The notes under the pieces: generated by a model
Database searches by the model: none
What the model was told of the DNA's origin: nothing
The model's input: the letters and a program-made list of their open reading frames with translations, nothing else
In this document: in pieces, positions 1 through 13,954 of the stretch
Numbering within the stretch: position 1 is the first letter of the stretch
How the letters are laid out: each line of letters starts with the position of its first letter
Made by a program: the position numbers and the translations under genes
Assembly: GCF_958295425.1 (NCBI RefSeq)
Contig: NC_081136.1
Span: 25,789,436 to 25,853,435 of the forward strand
Length of the DNA stretch: 64,000 bases
DNA from: Solea solea
Lineage: Eukaryota; Chordata; Actinopteri; Pleuronectiformes; Soleidae
Direction of reading: 5' to 3'

Positions 1-1826
1 GCGCTGTAGCATTTGCATGTCTGCCGGCTCTTGACTACTGTCAGCACGTGATGAGCACATCTGCATGCCGATCAGTATATGCCTCTAAGCCTCCATTGAT
101 TACCAATGGGGCGCGGCATGTGCAGGGTTTAAAAATCTGATCTCCGCTGTCTGATTGTGTTTGTTCACGGGATTTCCTCCGCTGTAATTGTCAATTATGG
201 AGGAAAAATGACGGAGATTGCAAAGAGATCACTACTGCGGGTGTATCTTAATTAAGTGTTCATATCGGAGTCGAGCGTATTGACAAGTAGTGATTTGCTG
301 TGCTTCGTGTATGTTGACTGTGCAGCTCAAGGTGGTTTGTTTACTCAGTGAATGCTTACAGTAGCCGCGCTTTGTTGACTTGTGCATATGTGCATAGAGT
401 TGTTTGTTTTGGTGCATTTTTGAATTGTCTGTATGTAGGTATATAGAGTGAAAACATAAAGAGGGAAAGATGGACAGTGTGCGACAGTCACGTGTAAATA
501 TGTGTTTGTGAGCTTTGTCGTCAGTGATTGTCAATTTAATATCTGTGGCTGTGGTTCATGCTGGTCAGACAAAAGGAGTTGCATCAAGATGTTGCCATGG
601 GATACGATTTCCAGGTTCTTTATTGGCATGAATGAACAAAAGAATGAAGGCTTTATTTGTGAAAATAATACAGTGGAAAAAAATGTCTGATAATGAGAAG
701 AAAGAAACCCAAGCTTATTGAGTAATACCCTTGGCCTTTTCATGAATAGCAGATAACAGGCAATATTGAAAACAGGGTTACACAATATTGTTTTGTGTTC
801 AACTATTTAACCAGTTAACTCCCTTATTAAGCAAGTAAAAGATGTAATATGTAACATTTCTGTATTGAAATGGTAGATATTTTGTTGGGTATTGCACTTA
901 CATTAGCCAAAATAATTTCCAACACTCTTTAAATTCATAGAAATCCATGTTTCTATTTAAAGTAATGGACTGTTCCCGTTCTGTTAACCTTTAAATGCTG
1001 TCATTCACTTTACCCATCTCTGCAATATCTAACTTCTGGGACAAACCTTCTACGAAACATCAGTGTGAGGACAATAACTGGTAAACCAATGTGTTTTGTT
1101 TTTTTTCCATTTCATTGTGCAGAAATTAAATAATGTGCAATTAAACTTAAAAGTTGAAAAGTCACCCAACAAAGCAAACATATTTTGATATTCTAGTGTG
1201 ACAAATCTGCGGGAGTACTATTCACCGCCAATTAAATACAGAGTAACTGCGAGTGTTAACATCCACCAGCTAAGAATTCAGCTTTTGTTTTCACTTGAAA
1301 GCTGTAAGGCTGAAAAGTCACTGATGTAAAGTGAAACACATGTTCAGTAACCAGGCAGAAAGAAAAAGGAAAAAAAAAAAAGATGTCATCTACAACCGCC
1401 GCTACATCACAACATTCATCACCTCTGCTGCGCTGGCGCTGGAAGCTGTCAGATAATCCCAATGGGTCACATTTGGGCACACAATGAAAGCCAACCAGGC
1501 AGAACTGGTACATTTCCAAACCAACTGCGGGCTCACACTTTTCTCTCAGCCACCGAGAGCGACAGGTGAAAGATGCTGTTCAAAGTCAACAGATTGCAGC
1601 AGGTGTGTGGCTGTGGATGGATGAGTGTTTATGGCCTCATAGCTGATTACCCAGGAGAGCAGGGGGGAGAGAGGGGCACAGACAGACCGAGGCGGGGGGT
1701 TGGGAGGCTTATGTCCTTCAGTATGTGTACGTGTGTGAGAGAGAGGGAAAACCATTCTGTTGTGTTTCAGTGAGCCTGCGTCTCTACAAGCAATTTAATT
1801 GTTTTACATGTTTTAGCTGTAAGTGT
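1..1826. other. Upstream non-coding stretch, no gene seen
   Basis: All reading frames here are short and their codon use looks random. The sequence is AT-rich from about 700 to 1250. An octamer-type motif (ATTTGCAT) lies at 11-18 and a purine tract with a short A-run is near 1355-1381. I see no splice-bounded exon and no recognisable repeat before the hAT element. Function is unknown. Confidence 0.5.
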
Positions 1827-2352
1827 TAGGGCTGTCAAAGTCAACGCGTTAACCGCGATTAAAACAGCCGCGATTAACGTGTTAAAATTTGTTTACTTCT
1901 GGTGACCACTGACCTCTGACATGAAAGCTGGGAATTATCCACGCTGGTAGCTGAGGATGGAGAGAGGTGAGCGATTGTTGGGTGGAAGGTTTCATTGACG
2001 GAACCATCGATAAAACAAAAGTTACCCGTTACCCAAAAGTGACGTGGGTGTCACGGCACAATTTATTGACAATGGCCAGAAGTTGCGATCATTTGCCTTG
2101 ACTGTCAAAAAGACCGATGCACGACTAATTGCGCGACTAAATTATTATGAGTTTTTTTGTTTTGATGTTAACACATGTTATTGTTGCGTACGGGATGGCA
2201 GTCCTCCATGTTGGCCTTTTTTTTTAAGATGACCTGGTTGGCGAGTCTCTTTGAAATCAAATAGTTCTATGTGTAGTTCTGTGTTTAAAAAGAAGGATTA
2301 ATGAATCAATGAATTTCATAATGTGAGATTAATTAGTAATCTATTGACAGCC
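1827..2352 (+). mobile_element. Degraded non-autonomous hAT-type element
   Basis: The left end reads TAGGGCTGTCAAAGTCAACG and the right end finishes CTATTGACAGCC, so the outer bases form a terminal inverted repeat (GGCTGTCAA against TTGACAGCC). Just inside the left end are repeated CGCGTTAA and CGATTAA motifs, typical of a widespread teleost hAT-derived family. No transposase frame is present, and the roughly 0.5 kb length fits a non-autonomous copy. I could not find a matching 8-bp target duplication, so the ends may have decayed. A related, inverted copy lies at 37880-38026 and shares the subterminal block TTTGTTTACTTCYGGTG. The family name is from memory; the inverted ends are seen directly. 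Confidence 0.65.
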
Positions 2353-2888
2353 ATAATCTATCATTTTTTTTTTTTTGTTTTATCTTGGTGCATTAAGTTT
2401 GGCACAAGCTTTAGCCCACCAGCCTTTACCAGTGTCACAGCTCCTGTTGATTCACAGAGCATCAGAGAACCATAGCCTCTCTCTGAGCATCCTTTGCTTG
2501 TACCTGGATACGTCTGCATTCTCTTCTCTTTTCTGAAGCTCGAATGGCCTTTCCCGCCATACTGTTACAGCACGGTTTATTATGGTTTTCCATGCCTATA
2601 GTACCTCATAGCAAGGCTGTCGTTTTAAACGTGACACACACAGACTAGTGACTTGTAAAGCAGTTGTTTTCTGTGTACGGAATCATTAGAATAAGTTCAT
2701 TCAAAATATTTGTTCACAGATTTGTTCAGTACTTCCTGCACGACTGGAGCAGTCACTGCTTTCGGCAGCTTTTTCCTCTGTTAAATATTGAGATTTTAGA
2801 CATTTCCTTGTTAAATGTTGGAGATTGAAGCATGTCTTCAGGATTTTGAAGTCTTTTTAACTGATCTGCAGTTCGGCATTGTTCGGTT

Positions 2889-3023
2889 TTGACTTTTTGA
2901 CAACTGTCGACGTCATGTATAGTATCGGCTCAGCTCGCTTGGAACCTCGCCAGAGCTGGTACTAAAAAAAGTATTAGGTACTATCGCTAATAGACTGTGA
3001 CTGTGTAGTGGAAAAGCGCCATA
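2889..3023 (-). mobile_element. Fragment of a dispersed fish miniature DNA element
   Basis: Read on the minus strand, this stretch begins GGCGCTTTTCCACTACACAG, then has a run of T followed by AGTACCAGCTCTGGCGAGG and a GAGCTGAGCCGATACT block leading to GACGTCGAC. This order matches a miniature element I remember from many teleost genomes. Only part is preserved and I see no clear partner end or target duplication, so I do not assign a superfamily. A more degraded relative may lie at 20940-21100. Confidence 0.45.
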
Positions 3024-6000
3024 ACAGATTCTCATTTATATTACAGCCACAGAGACACTGTATTAATTCCCGCACAAAACACCTTATCTTCTGTAACAGC
3101 AGTATTCAATTAAAATTCTGAGATATCCAGACAGAGAAAAGCTCCTCATTTAAATGTCTGGAACATCATCATGTCTTATCACTGGTGTATTCAGTCAATG
3201 TATTAATAGTAGAAATTATAATAATAATAATAATGTTTTCCTCTGTCTAGTTGGGGTTTTTACCTCAACTTTTGAGATCAAGCGCAAATTGGAAATAAGT
3301 CTGGAGACTTGGTGATAAACACTGATGTTGTTTACAGGCCTCATGGTCAGTTTTGTCAGTGGATTACAAACCACCTCACCGATGTGTGTCCGTGACTGTT
3401 CTCCCTCTGCTTATTAAGTCTTGGTTTACCCTTTCCCATTTATTGTGCACTGACTATTCAGGTTTCGTCTTGTGTTGTTTGACGGCTTCTTGTTGTCCAG
3501 TTATTTCATTACATTCTGACCTGAAAGCAATCTTCCTCGCCACACTCAAGTGCAGTCTGTGTTCCGCTCTGTTCCTCAGTTGATATATATTTGGCTTTGT
3601 CTGCACTCGCAAAATTAAAATCCGTTGTCTGTGTTTTCAACAACTTTTCATATGTGGATGCTTAACTTTCTCCACAAGTGACAAATCACTGTGTTGTTTG
3701 CATGTACTGTGTGCATATAGACAAAATCCTAACGTCAAATATGAGGCAAATTAAACAAGCCTGCAGCAAACAGGGGCATTATTTCATTTGAGGTTTTTAT
3801 TTCTGTTTACAGTATTTACTATGGCTGACACTTTTTCCACAAATCAAGTTTTTTAAGTGACAGGCTATTCCTTTGAGCATGCTGTAGAACCCCTATCACA
3901 CAAAAGTGAACCTAACAAAATAATTTGTCATTAGTGGGTTAGCAAGAGTGTTGCTAAAAGACAGGCTGTGATGAATGTGACATGATCCGTTGCTGCAGCA
4001 CGTTAGCTCGTCACGCACTGGTGCTCTTAAAGGTACACAGCACCCGTTAAGCCATTAGGTGAACCACTGTCTTTTTTAGCATAAACTAATTAAACAATGA
4101 GGGCTGCGTTAAGGGTTGCCAGGTTAAATCACCACAATGGCCAATCAAAAATAGCAGTCTTGGGTTAGCACTGAGACGCAAGCTCTGGGTGGTCTGATTC
4201 TGTGATAAATATGGATTTTACTTATAGATATTTTGCATGACAAATCCATGTAACCAATTCCAGCCTGCGGCTATAAAATCTGTGGAGCTGCATGTCTCTT
4301 GTCATTTATTAGCAGTCAGAGGTGGTGACCCAGACATTACAGTTACTCCTGAGAGGACACCTTTTGTTGATTACAGATGTCACTTCCATTCTTCACTGTA
4401 TTGTGTTCTCCTGACCAACATGATCACCTCGCTGGCAGCCACTAATGCGGTGTCAGAGTAAATTAACCATAACTGATGCTGCGAGGCACAATTATTTTCC
4501 AATTTTGACCCAGATATTGATCGTTTCTGTATACAGCCAAGTCATATCAAAATGGATTAACCTTTGGATTAGGTCCAAAAGTCTGTGAGTGGGTTATTCA
4601 AACAGATTTGAATCTGAATAACTCTTATTCTACCCGAGTTCCTTCATTTGATCTTCTCTCTCTCTCCCCAGAGAGCACAGAGTCTAAGATAATTTCAGAT
4701 GGCAAGACTGGCAGCTCTTTGATACATCATAGTGCCTATCATGATCTAATTACCACCCGTACTTTGCTGTCAGTCATCAGGGGGATCAGCAGGAGTGGAA
4801 CAGCAGAGACTGCCTGAGGTAAAGCTCAAACATTAAAGCCCAATCGAGAGATTTCTCTTTTTTTTGATACCATTATTCTATCTTTGATAGACTCTATGAT
4901 CAGCTGGGGGAAATCATGCATATAGCACGTTTTGCAAATCAAGATGGATGATGAGACAGCCTAACTCTAACTAAAGCATTATTTCTTACCCTAACGCAAA
5001 CATAACCTATTGTAAGTACAATTCAAATCTCAGCCTTAAATTTAATCACTTTTCTAGTTAGATTCTGCCTATAGGACCAGGTTCTACTACTGGTCCTGAC
5101 TATCCTCTACATAACTATAGAATACAGCGCACACACACACAATGAATATATTGATTGATTCATGGAGTTTGAATTCAGAGAAAAAGCACATCCATATGCA
5201 AACAAAACACTTAAACTTAAACTGTGGTTGCAGAGCCATCACAGTTTACACTCTACCTAGAAATGGAAAGATTCAAGAATGTCTGCCAGCAATTACTGTA
5301 TATATTTTTGCCTTCTTAACTCCTAGATAATGTGAGAGAACATAAAAGAATGAATTATAGTGCATATTGTCCATTCTATGCTTTGGTTTTTCATATAGTT
5401 TTAGGGTGTGAATACGACTGTGTTCCAACGCACACACACTGGAGACACAAACCTTTATCCAGCACTAAATAAGACAAATGTGGAAATAAATCCAATGGCA
5501 GACACACACAACTATACCATTTTTCATGCTCCTTGAATTAATCATGAAGAACCACTGATCAGCAGGCTTGTCTTTAGTGTAATGGCTGTATGTGGTTGGT
5601 CGAGGCAGAATATGAGGCTGATCCAAGGTTGCAGCTCCATTCCAGGTGGACTGTGATTTATAAAGGGAACTTTGGCTGCAGGTGCATATGCACGGATTCT
5701 ATTAATCTGATTATTTTATGGCCGTATTGCTCTGTTCTGTTACACATTACTTCCCCGTGTTCGTGAAATTCCTGATTAAGCATGAAGCTGCCCTAATGAC
5801 CTGATTTGTTTGTCAGCTGCAGCCAGCTCTTGGCACAGCTGTGCTCACGCTTTATTCAGACTGCAGACTGTGCACCTGCCACTTTGCCGTCTTCCTCCAG
5901 CCTATTTTTCCTCTGAGTCACTAGGGATCTCACACCACTGATCACCTTCACGTGATGGCCACGTGATAGTCTCACTGACCCCAGACTGAGTATTACTATA

Positions 6001-8294
6001 CATTCTCTCACATCTTATCAACACCACCATGCAGTTATTTAAGTAAAATGAGCCCTGCCTGATATCTGTGTCTCAGATATGTGATACAGACACAACAACA
6101 ATCTTTGGTGTTATATTCAAGAACCCTACTCTGTGGAGGCTCTGTGCCCTGGATAGATGGACTAGTTGACCTGGATAAAAGCAGGAAAGAATAATCACTA
6201 CAACACCTTGTGTTGTGTTCCTATTTCTCTACTGGCACTGTCTGACTATCTCTGACTTTATGATCATCTCCTTAAGGGATAAAAATAATCTCACAGTAAA
6301 GTGACAAACTCATTCACAGTTGCCTTCAAGCCAATGCTGAGATCAATGTCTATCTGTCTCGAGATCTTCCATTGATGTTGTTTACCCTTCCGCCTGAATA
6401 CAGTTTAGAATTGTAAGCTTTTGCCTCACCACCTCACATTGGAAAACTGTAATGGGAACAGTTTACTTTGTAAGCTGGAACCAGCTGCACAAGTTGCTAA
6501 TTACCAGTGAGGATGCCAAGATGAAAACCCAGCAAATCGTCTTTCAACAGACTTGCTTGTTTACTCTGATGTTCTGTTGTCTTAGCACCAGCTGAAGACA
6601 CTGGAATGGGTAAAAGACAACGGTTGCGCATGTGCATAGTGCTTAAAAATAGCTACAACAGTTTTATTGGGTTTGAGTGAAGATTATTGTTTAAAAAATG
6701 AGTCAAAATATCACTTTGTTCATTTGAAATTATCAGATTATCGTTATTTAAATTTTCAATTGGGTTGGCCCGTCCAAATTACAGTTCATTTATAAACAAA
6801 AAGGTGTGACATTTTTAATTAACAAAGTTGAAGCTCCTTTAAGAATAAACCACAAGAAAAAACAATTATATAATATTCTTGTCCGTTATTAAAAATGTAA
6901 TATACATGAACTTCTGTTGTGACGTAGTATTCTGCTGATATAACCAGCTCTATGTTGGTAAGTAGTACAGTACTTGAAATTGTTGTACTGTCTACTGTCA
7001 TGTATTGACACCCATGTGGGTTGCAGAGTACAGATAGTGTTGTTGTTACCCATTAGTTTAGCTGTTTAAGCTAAAACACAACTACAGTAACTATTCACAT
7101 CAAATGTGGTTAATATGGTCTCTAGTTTCTGTAGAGGAACAGAAAGAACAGATCAGAAAGTTGTCTCCAATGAAACTTGGACCACTATACTGTACATTTT
7201 CTGTAAAATATTACAAAAAGTACTGGATAATTACAGAAAACTGCACTGCCACTGTATACACACCAACGCTCCCTCAGTCAGGTCTGATAGTATTGTTTGA
7301 CAGAGCATGTCTTCAAATGAAGGACTGCTCTACTACTGCTCTGTAGAATTCTCTTGTAGAACATTTTGGAGATGTCTTAATTCGTCCGTGATGCTGTTGT
7401 GTTTAAGTAGTGCAACAGAACATGTTGATAACTGCATCGCTGGGACTACTTCTGCAGTAGAAAAGCGGTTCCAAAATACCAGTGCTAAAATACTAGTGAG
7501 TCCCTGGACATTTTTTATGGCTTTATTGGAAATACATAAAAAGAGATCTTTCTGTGGGTCTCGCAAACAAAATTCATTACCTCAGTTAGACTGGGCTAAT
7601 GCAGAATTACCTGCCTTAAGCTCAAAGCAGTCCACCTGTAGGACGACTTGTGCTTGGACACTGTCAGTGCTGTTCATTAAATGTTAAAGGATGCCCTCCC
7701 TAATGGCCACACTGTCCTCTACTTTCTCACAGTTATCCGCAACAATCATTCATCCAGTGGCCAAAGGACAGGTTTCATAGATTTGTCAAATAATAAATAG
7801 CCAGAGGCCGATGATAGAAGAGCCAGCAGGTTTGTATGTCCTTGTGTAGAAATAATGAGCATCAAATTAGGAACTTAATGTGTTGTCAGATAAAGGAGCC
7901 ATGGAAAAAAAAAAAAAGGAAAGTAAATTAACCTTTTCAATAAACAGACATTTTATTTTATTTTTTGCTCAGGCTATATAGTAATATTTCAATTATTATG
8001 TGCTTTAGCTGTTGGAATGAAGGAAATCACAGTGGATGTCTGTTCCATATTTTGCCCGTGAGTTGTGACAGTTCTCCTGCTCTGATATTGATGCTCGCGT
8101 CCGTTAAGTAGCTCGTTTGGAAGCAATTACGTCTGACGCCGTTTGTCAGAATGCAGAGGTTTGCATTTCGGTGAGGCTGCACTCTGCTCTCTGTCAGAGT
8201 AATTAAACCACAATGAGAAGCTGAGCGGCTGATTGATCTCTCTGACCTCTTTTGTGTAGAAAATGGCTCAAATGGAATTCACGCTCACTGTCCA
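3024..8294. other. Non-coding stretch, mostly unique sequence
   Basis: No credible exon is visible. A short ATA/AAT tract lies at about 3219-3234. The block 5700-5960 is unique, contains TTAAGCATG and CTAATGACC-like homeodomain-type motifs, and could be a regulatory element. The block 8040-8250 looks similar in style. The open frames around 7104-7687 have no recognisable domain and no splice-site framing, so I treat them as chance frames. Confidence 0.45.
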
Positions 8295-8319
8295 TACACA
8301 CACACACACACACACACAC
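8295..8319 (+). repeat. (CA)n microsatellite
   Basis: About 12 uninterrupted AC dinucleotides. Dinucleotide runs like this are very common in fish genomes and often length-polymorphic. Confidence 0.95.
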
Positions 8320-8845
8320 GCAGACCAGCTGTTAAGATGTTGTCACACTATCGAACCATTAGGAATCTAACACAAAGACAGGAAAATGTGCTCTAATGTG
8401 TTACTAAGTCAGAATCGCCACCGTAAAATCAGCTATTTAATCACTGCAGCCCCTTCACCCATTTGTGCATGCATTCACCATCGTTCCCGTTGCTGTGCTA
8501 CAAGTCTTGTGTGGTGTCTGCTTGGCTTATTTTTTTGGTGGAATATGAAGTGGTGAAAGGAAGCCATCAGGGAGCCAATTACTTTTTCAAAAATGTTCCT
8601 GGTTTTATCTATTTTTTATGGGGGTGTTCAACATGAAGGGGCTCTCTCTTATCGGCGCCCCCTCCCTCTCATTCTCTCCTACCATTCACAAGGATGCGCC
8701 ATGGTTGAGAAGCAGGGAGTGCCACCTTCATGACACTTGTGATAAGACGAGCTTGACTTGGCTGTTATGAGGGAATCTGTTGGTTAGATACTTGCATATG
8801 ATTAAGTTTGTCTAAGCCATTAGACGGCAGGTTCAGTCTGACAGT

Positions 8846-9202
8846 GGGAGCTGAAACAATTAATTGATAAAACGATTATTGATCAATTCCTAAGTTAATC
8901 GACAACTATTTTGATCATCGATTAATCAGTTTGAAGCTTTTTCATGATTAAAACAAGATTTCTGATTGTTTAAGCTTCTTAAATGTGACTATTTTCTTAA
9001 TTTCTTTGCTCTGGATAACAAAGAAATCATTAAAAGTTAATCATTTTAGTTTGTGGACAAAAAAGACATCATCATTTCCAGGTTTGACGAACACCGATCA
9101 ATATTTTTTAAGGTTTTCTGATATTTTATGGACCAAACGATTAATCGAGAAAATAATCAACAGATGAATCGATTATGAAAATAATCGTTAGTTGCAGCTC
9201 TA
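8846..9202 (+). mobile_element. Non-autonomous hAT-like element (CGATTAATC family)
   Basis: The left end begins GGGAGCTGAAACAATTAATTG and the right end finishes AATCGTTAGTTGCAGCTCTA. Reversed, the right end gives AGAGCTGCAACTAACGATTA, so the two ends are imperfect inverted repeats. The interior repeats ATTAATC/GATTAATCG several times near both ends. This is a hallmark of a miniature family that is very abundant in teleosts. It is about 357 bp with no coding capacity. No convincing 8-bp target duplication is seen, so it is an old copy. Assignment to hAT rests on recalled family resemblance. Confidence 0.65.
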
Positions 9203-11679
9203 GAGCAAAGCAGCACCAAGTGTGGTGCAGGTGTGTATCCTTTATTGATGTTGTTTTAAATAGTTGATGCTCCTAATAGGAGGTGAGCTTTGTTCATCTT
9301 GAGGCAGGGAAAAGGCGTTGTGTGCAGTGTTTCCCTTTTTGTTTTAACATCAACACAGCATCGTACGCCGTTGTGCATACTCGTAGAAACCCTCAGTAGA
9401 CACAGTGTGGAAAAAAAAGAGTGAAAACTCTTTTGTATCCGAATATTTTTGTCATCATACTAAGACGTTATCCTGCTAAGTACCACGTACTGGGTGTATA
9501 ATGTCTTACTTCAACCCTGCTCACAAATAGCTCCACGCTGCAAACTGGAATCTAATGCCTGACGAGGGAGGGGGAGGAAACACGTGTCAGCAAAAATGTT
9601 AATGTTGTTCCTCATTACTGCTGTGCTGTTGGAAACGGCACATGAAATAAAGCGTCTCCTTCCATTGTCACCACATTTTTGGCTGAAGCACTATGGTTGC
9701 AGAGCACGAGGAGCGGGGGCTGCGAGGAAGTGGGTGGGGTGCTGAATTATGGGAATAATCCAGTGGTAGCATAGGTGTGCTTAAGACTCATGTCCCCCTC
9801 CCCCCATAAACTGCATTTCTGCCTCTTTCATCACACCTCATACATGTAAACCAGCTTTTTGACGGAGGGAGGGGGCAAAATGAGACAAGAGGGAAAGGTG
9901 GCTGGAGGTGAAAAAAAAATGGATGCTAGAAGAGGGCAGAGAGGTGGGAAGTTAGTTTTCATTCATCTTTATTCAGAGAGTACTGAGTGACTCACTGCAC
10001 ATAATCTTTTTTGTTCTTTTTTTTATTTTCTCATTTATCATTTTATTCCATCTACACTCGAGGGGGCTGCTTACTCATTTGCTTTCCGACCACTGTTAAG
10101 CTCACTTGAAAACTGGAGGGTTTCTGTAGTGTACATTACACAGCGGGAGCTTGTCAACAGTAATTAAGGCAGCAAGTACTTTATTATTCAATTCCCCTTT
10201 CTAGATTTCGAGGTATTTGTAATTTTTTGCCACAGAACAGCAAGTTCATTAGGAGTCAGAATGGGTTATCGTTCAAACAATGGGCCTTCCGGACAGTGAC
10301 CCATCCCACTCTTTGCTCCAGAATCTTAAGGCTTTTAACCAGCCGTGGACAGTGAATTAAGTCCCTCATTTAAAATCTGGGCACAGTGTGGAATCCACTT
10401 TGGACTAAAATTAGCATATTCCCTGTGTGCCACTATCAGTCTTGCACACTGTTTCTTGTTCTTCTTGAGACATGTTCATGGACAAAATGTCTATGCATTT
10501 AATCCTGATAGTCAAATGATTTGGGATTAAAGTGTTTCTTTTTTATACTTTTTCAACACCATCCATATCTGCAACACCCAAATGCCTTCCACTTAGTTGA
10601 AAGACTGTTTTCACAAAGGCCACCTATCTTCCTTGATCATCGCTTAAAAAAAAAAATGGGGAAATGGGAGCAATTGGGAAGAAGACTAGTGACAGGCTCT
10701 TAAATGAAATCTGGAAGTGATCCATGAAGTGAGGTAAATGTAGTTTAACACTATTTAAAGTACTTGACAGATTCCATCTATCGGCGGCTGGGTCTTGCCC
10801 AACTGAGACCCAACAATGCATTTCTAGTCCTCTTTTTTTCCTTTCCAAATATGAGAGCATTTTTGGGGTACGGTCTTTGCCAGACGAGGATCTGTGTGTC
10901 CTGTGAAGAAATGTTTCAGTGTTTGGCAGAAGGTGAGTGGAGACCCACACTCTTCCATTCTCCTTCCTGTTGGAAAGACAGCTCACTCTATATGAGCAAT
11001 GTATGGACCCATGGGTCAATGAGGCAATGGCTCAATTGAAGTTGAGAAAGCTTACATACACCACTCAGGGCAGATTTTTGGAGCAGTGTGATAGTCCGGA
11101 ACATAAATGTCTTAGTCCAACATCTCTTTATGTAAGTTGCTTATAATGGCGATTAGCAGGAAGCGAGGGATGGGTAAAGCATGACGGATGGAAAGCAGTT
11201 AGCACCGAGAAAGTGCTGGGGTTCAAGGTCGTGTTTCTGAATTACAGAGGAGGAGCTGGACAGTGGTTGGAGTAATACCTCAAACAAAGGTCAGAGCCAT
11301 ATCTCCCTGCTCTTAATGTGAGTGATGGTGTGTAATTGAGATGTTAATGGAGAGGATAATGATCCAGTGTGACCCCAGTTGCCACCATAGGGCCTCAACA
11401 CAACCCAGTGCTCTTCAGTGCCGCTGCTCCCGTCCTCTCTGCAAACACACACAGAAAATGAGACCATTATTACATGCAGCCTTAACAGGACCTCAAGCAT
11501 ATCATTATGGTGTGATTGTAGAGAGTTATTACTGTTTGTAGGAGTGCAGCTGACAAGGTTTCTGGCCCGTGCCTCCTGACCGCCAATTTACATTTCTGTT
11601 CAGCTCCGGCCGCCTGCTCCCACTGGCACTGTTCTCAGCTCCACGCTCTGTTGCATATGGGGTTTTTCCAATAAAACCA
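9203..11679. other. Non-coding stretch, no gene seen
   Basis: There are several G-rich patches near 9700-9950 and AT-rich sequence elsewhere. The block at 9590-9680 is unique and could be conserved, but I cannot test that. The longest frames (for example a 131-codon minus-strand frame at 10624-11019) have low-complexity or random composition and no splice context. Confidence 0.45.
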
Positions 11680-11703
11680 TTTTTTTTTTTTTTTTTTTTT
11701 TTT
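11680..11703 (+). repeat. Poly(T) run, 24 bases
   Basis: An uninterrupted T homopolymer. It could be the reversed tail of an old retroposed sequence, but the sequence to its left (TGCATATGGGGTTTTTCCAATAAAACC) is not one I recognise as a retroelement 3' end. Confidence 0.9.
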
Positions 11704-13688
11704 CCCGAAAAGTATTGACAAATTAAGGGGGTTTGTTGCCATATGAAATGCATCCACTTTGGAAAAAGGTGATAGCTTCAAGATTTAAAGAACAACACAA
11801 CTGTTGACGTGTTTATACGTTTTGAAGCGTTTATGATACCTGACGACTTGAGGGATACTAGTGATTCATTTCTTCTTTCAATAGTCAAACAGTGGTTGCA
11901 GTATCGATTTACTTTATTTCCATTCCATGCAGGGTTTTTTGTTTTTGGATTGTGCGTCTGAAAAAGATATTTTGTGAGCATGTAAACTTCAAAGTCTGTG
12001 TCACGTTTAACTGTACCCTCAAGAATCCATCCATGCCGCTCTTCCTTTGTGCACCATTGTGTATGTCGACAGGTCTACCTGTAGCAAACTGGCATATAAT
12101 TGTGGTAAATGTTCAATATTCACTGGTGCTTTGTTACCATTAAGTTGATAAAACAACTTTAGTCTCCTCACTGAATTGAAATTGATTATATAGATGTGGT
12201 GAAAACACCACAACATATTGTAAATTCTGTGGCAGTGGATGATCGATGAATCCTTGGATCCGAAAGCCACTGTAACCTTCAGTTTTTAACCTTCTGTGTT
12301 GCCATCAGAGCTCAGCTAACACAGCATGATATTTATTTTCCCCTAATTAACAGGGTGTGTAAATGCAGCGTGTTGCCACTGTTCTGACAGTTGGGTTAAT
12401 GCTTTAAAACACAGATTTCTTGTTCCATCGCGCTTAATTCCAGCAGCAATTTTCTCAGAGCTCAGCCTTTAACTGTCGCGGATCAATTTTTTTATTTCAA
12501 TAATGCAATGATCTCATTTCCTCCGCTCATGGAAGCACTTACACATCGACGTTATTCAAGAACACAATAATCCAGCATCGTTACAATTCAACACCCCTGC
12601 AGTGATGTTTTAGATGGACCGACCGCCACAGCAGCGAACACGTAGAAGACGATGAGGAGGTTTGACAGCCTCCCTCCAGGATCCACAATGTGAGCGCAGG
12701 AGAGGGAAGAGTGTGCCACACACTGCTGTTAGATTTACCCCCACCAGCCCTCCTGAGACCCACTTTTTATGACTGTATGCCACTATTTTTAAAGCTGTCG
12801 TTATCGGGGTCACTCGTGTGAGCATGATAGTCGGCGGCGCTGTGAATTCCAGCCCCACCCAGCTATACTCGCATCGGAAAACAAGCTCAAGATGAATACT
12901 GAAAAGGGTTTTTTGTGTGTGTGCGTGTGTTGCTGACGTGAAATGGCCTCCATTCTACTAGTGGAGCAGTTGACATAACAACACCTGACTGGTTCCTCGA
13001 CCTGTTAAGTGTATCAGGTACACGGAACACTATGCAGAGGTGAAAGGAAATGAGTAAGTGTCGTACGTGTGACCCACATGACGTGGGCATATGTATGCAT
13101 TCATCACTGCACGTGTGAGGTGATAATGAGCTTTGTGGTTTGAAGAATTCTGAAATGGTTTCACATCTGAAGGCCTGTCGATCTACACTCCTATAGGTCT
13201 TAAATGCATAGTTCAGGATTTTTGAAGGGTGGTGGTAAAAAGTTAATGACACACGCTCCCCCCTGCGCTGAGAATCAGCGTTTAACAGGCAGACACACTA
13301 TTTATTGAAAACATGGCTGCCAGCTGCGACACAAGGAAAACAGATTTTGCCATGTTATGTCATCGTTACACGGCCCTTTCCTGCCTGGTCTTGCTTTATT
13401 ATGTTTCCTGCAGCAAAGCTCCTCTCGAGAAAAGTAACATTTTAATCTTGCAGGGACACAGGATCACGTCTGCCCTGTTGGGAAAGTGTGTGTCAAGTAT
13501 TTCAAACACCCGAGTCACAACTTCTCAATCGAATTTGGTGCTTTGAATGAGTGGTTTAGAAAGTTCAGATTTATTTTTGGTGAGATGAAGTGGCAAACAT
13601 ATTCTTCGGTTAGAGTAGCTTTCATAATGTGAGTCTTTTTGTCAACCTCACTTCAACCAACATGTTTAGAATCTCTATTAGGGCCTCT
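11704..13688. other. Non-coding stretch, no gene seen
   Basis: No domain, splice pair or known repeat was recognised. A short GT-rich patch lies at about 12913-12930. Open frames on both strands are short and overlap each other, as expected for chance frames. Confidence 0.45.
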
Positions 13689-13954
13689 CTGCATGGCGTT
13701 TGCATGTTCTCCCCGTGTGTGTGGGTTTTCTCCGGGTCCAAAAACATGCAATATGGGGAACAAATTGGACACTCTAAATTGACCATAGGTGTGATTTTGA
13801 GAGTGGGTGGTGGTTTGTGAACGTATGTGGCCCTGTGGTGGACTGGCGAACTGTCCAGGGTGTACCCCGCCTATTGCCCTATGTCGACTGAGATTGGCAC
13901 AGCTCCCCCCCACGACCCTCATGTGGAGGATAAAGCGGTAGAAGATGGATAGAG
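13689..13954 (+). mobile_element. 3' tail of an L2-type LINE (or SINE sharing it)
   Basis: The stretch contains, in order, GGCGTTTGCATGTTCTCCCC, GGGTTTTCTCCGGGTCCAAA, ACTCTAAATTGACCATAGG, GGACTGGCGAACTGTCCAGG, GTGTACCCCGCCTATTGCCC and CCTCATGTGGAGGATAAAGC, ending in GAAGATGGATAGA. That order is the 3' end carried by teleost L2-clade LINEs and by SINEs that borrow their tail. Only the terminal 270 bp is present, the usual 5' truncation of such insertions. Three further pieces of the same tail lie at 38996-39070, 48686-48816 and 62220-62310. The family identity is from memory; the block order is seen directly. Confidence 0.75.

Noticed and set aside
7307..7687. 126-codon + strand reading frame
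   Set aside because: Cys/Ser-rich random-looking peptide, other overlapping frames present, no promoter or splice signals.
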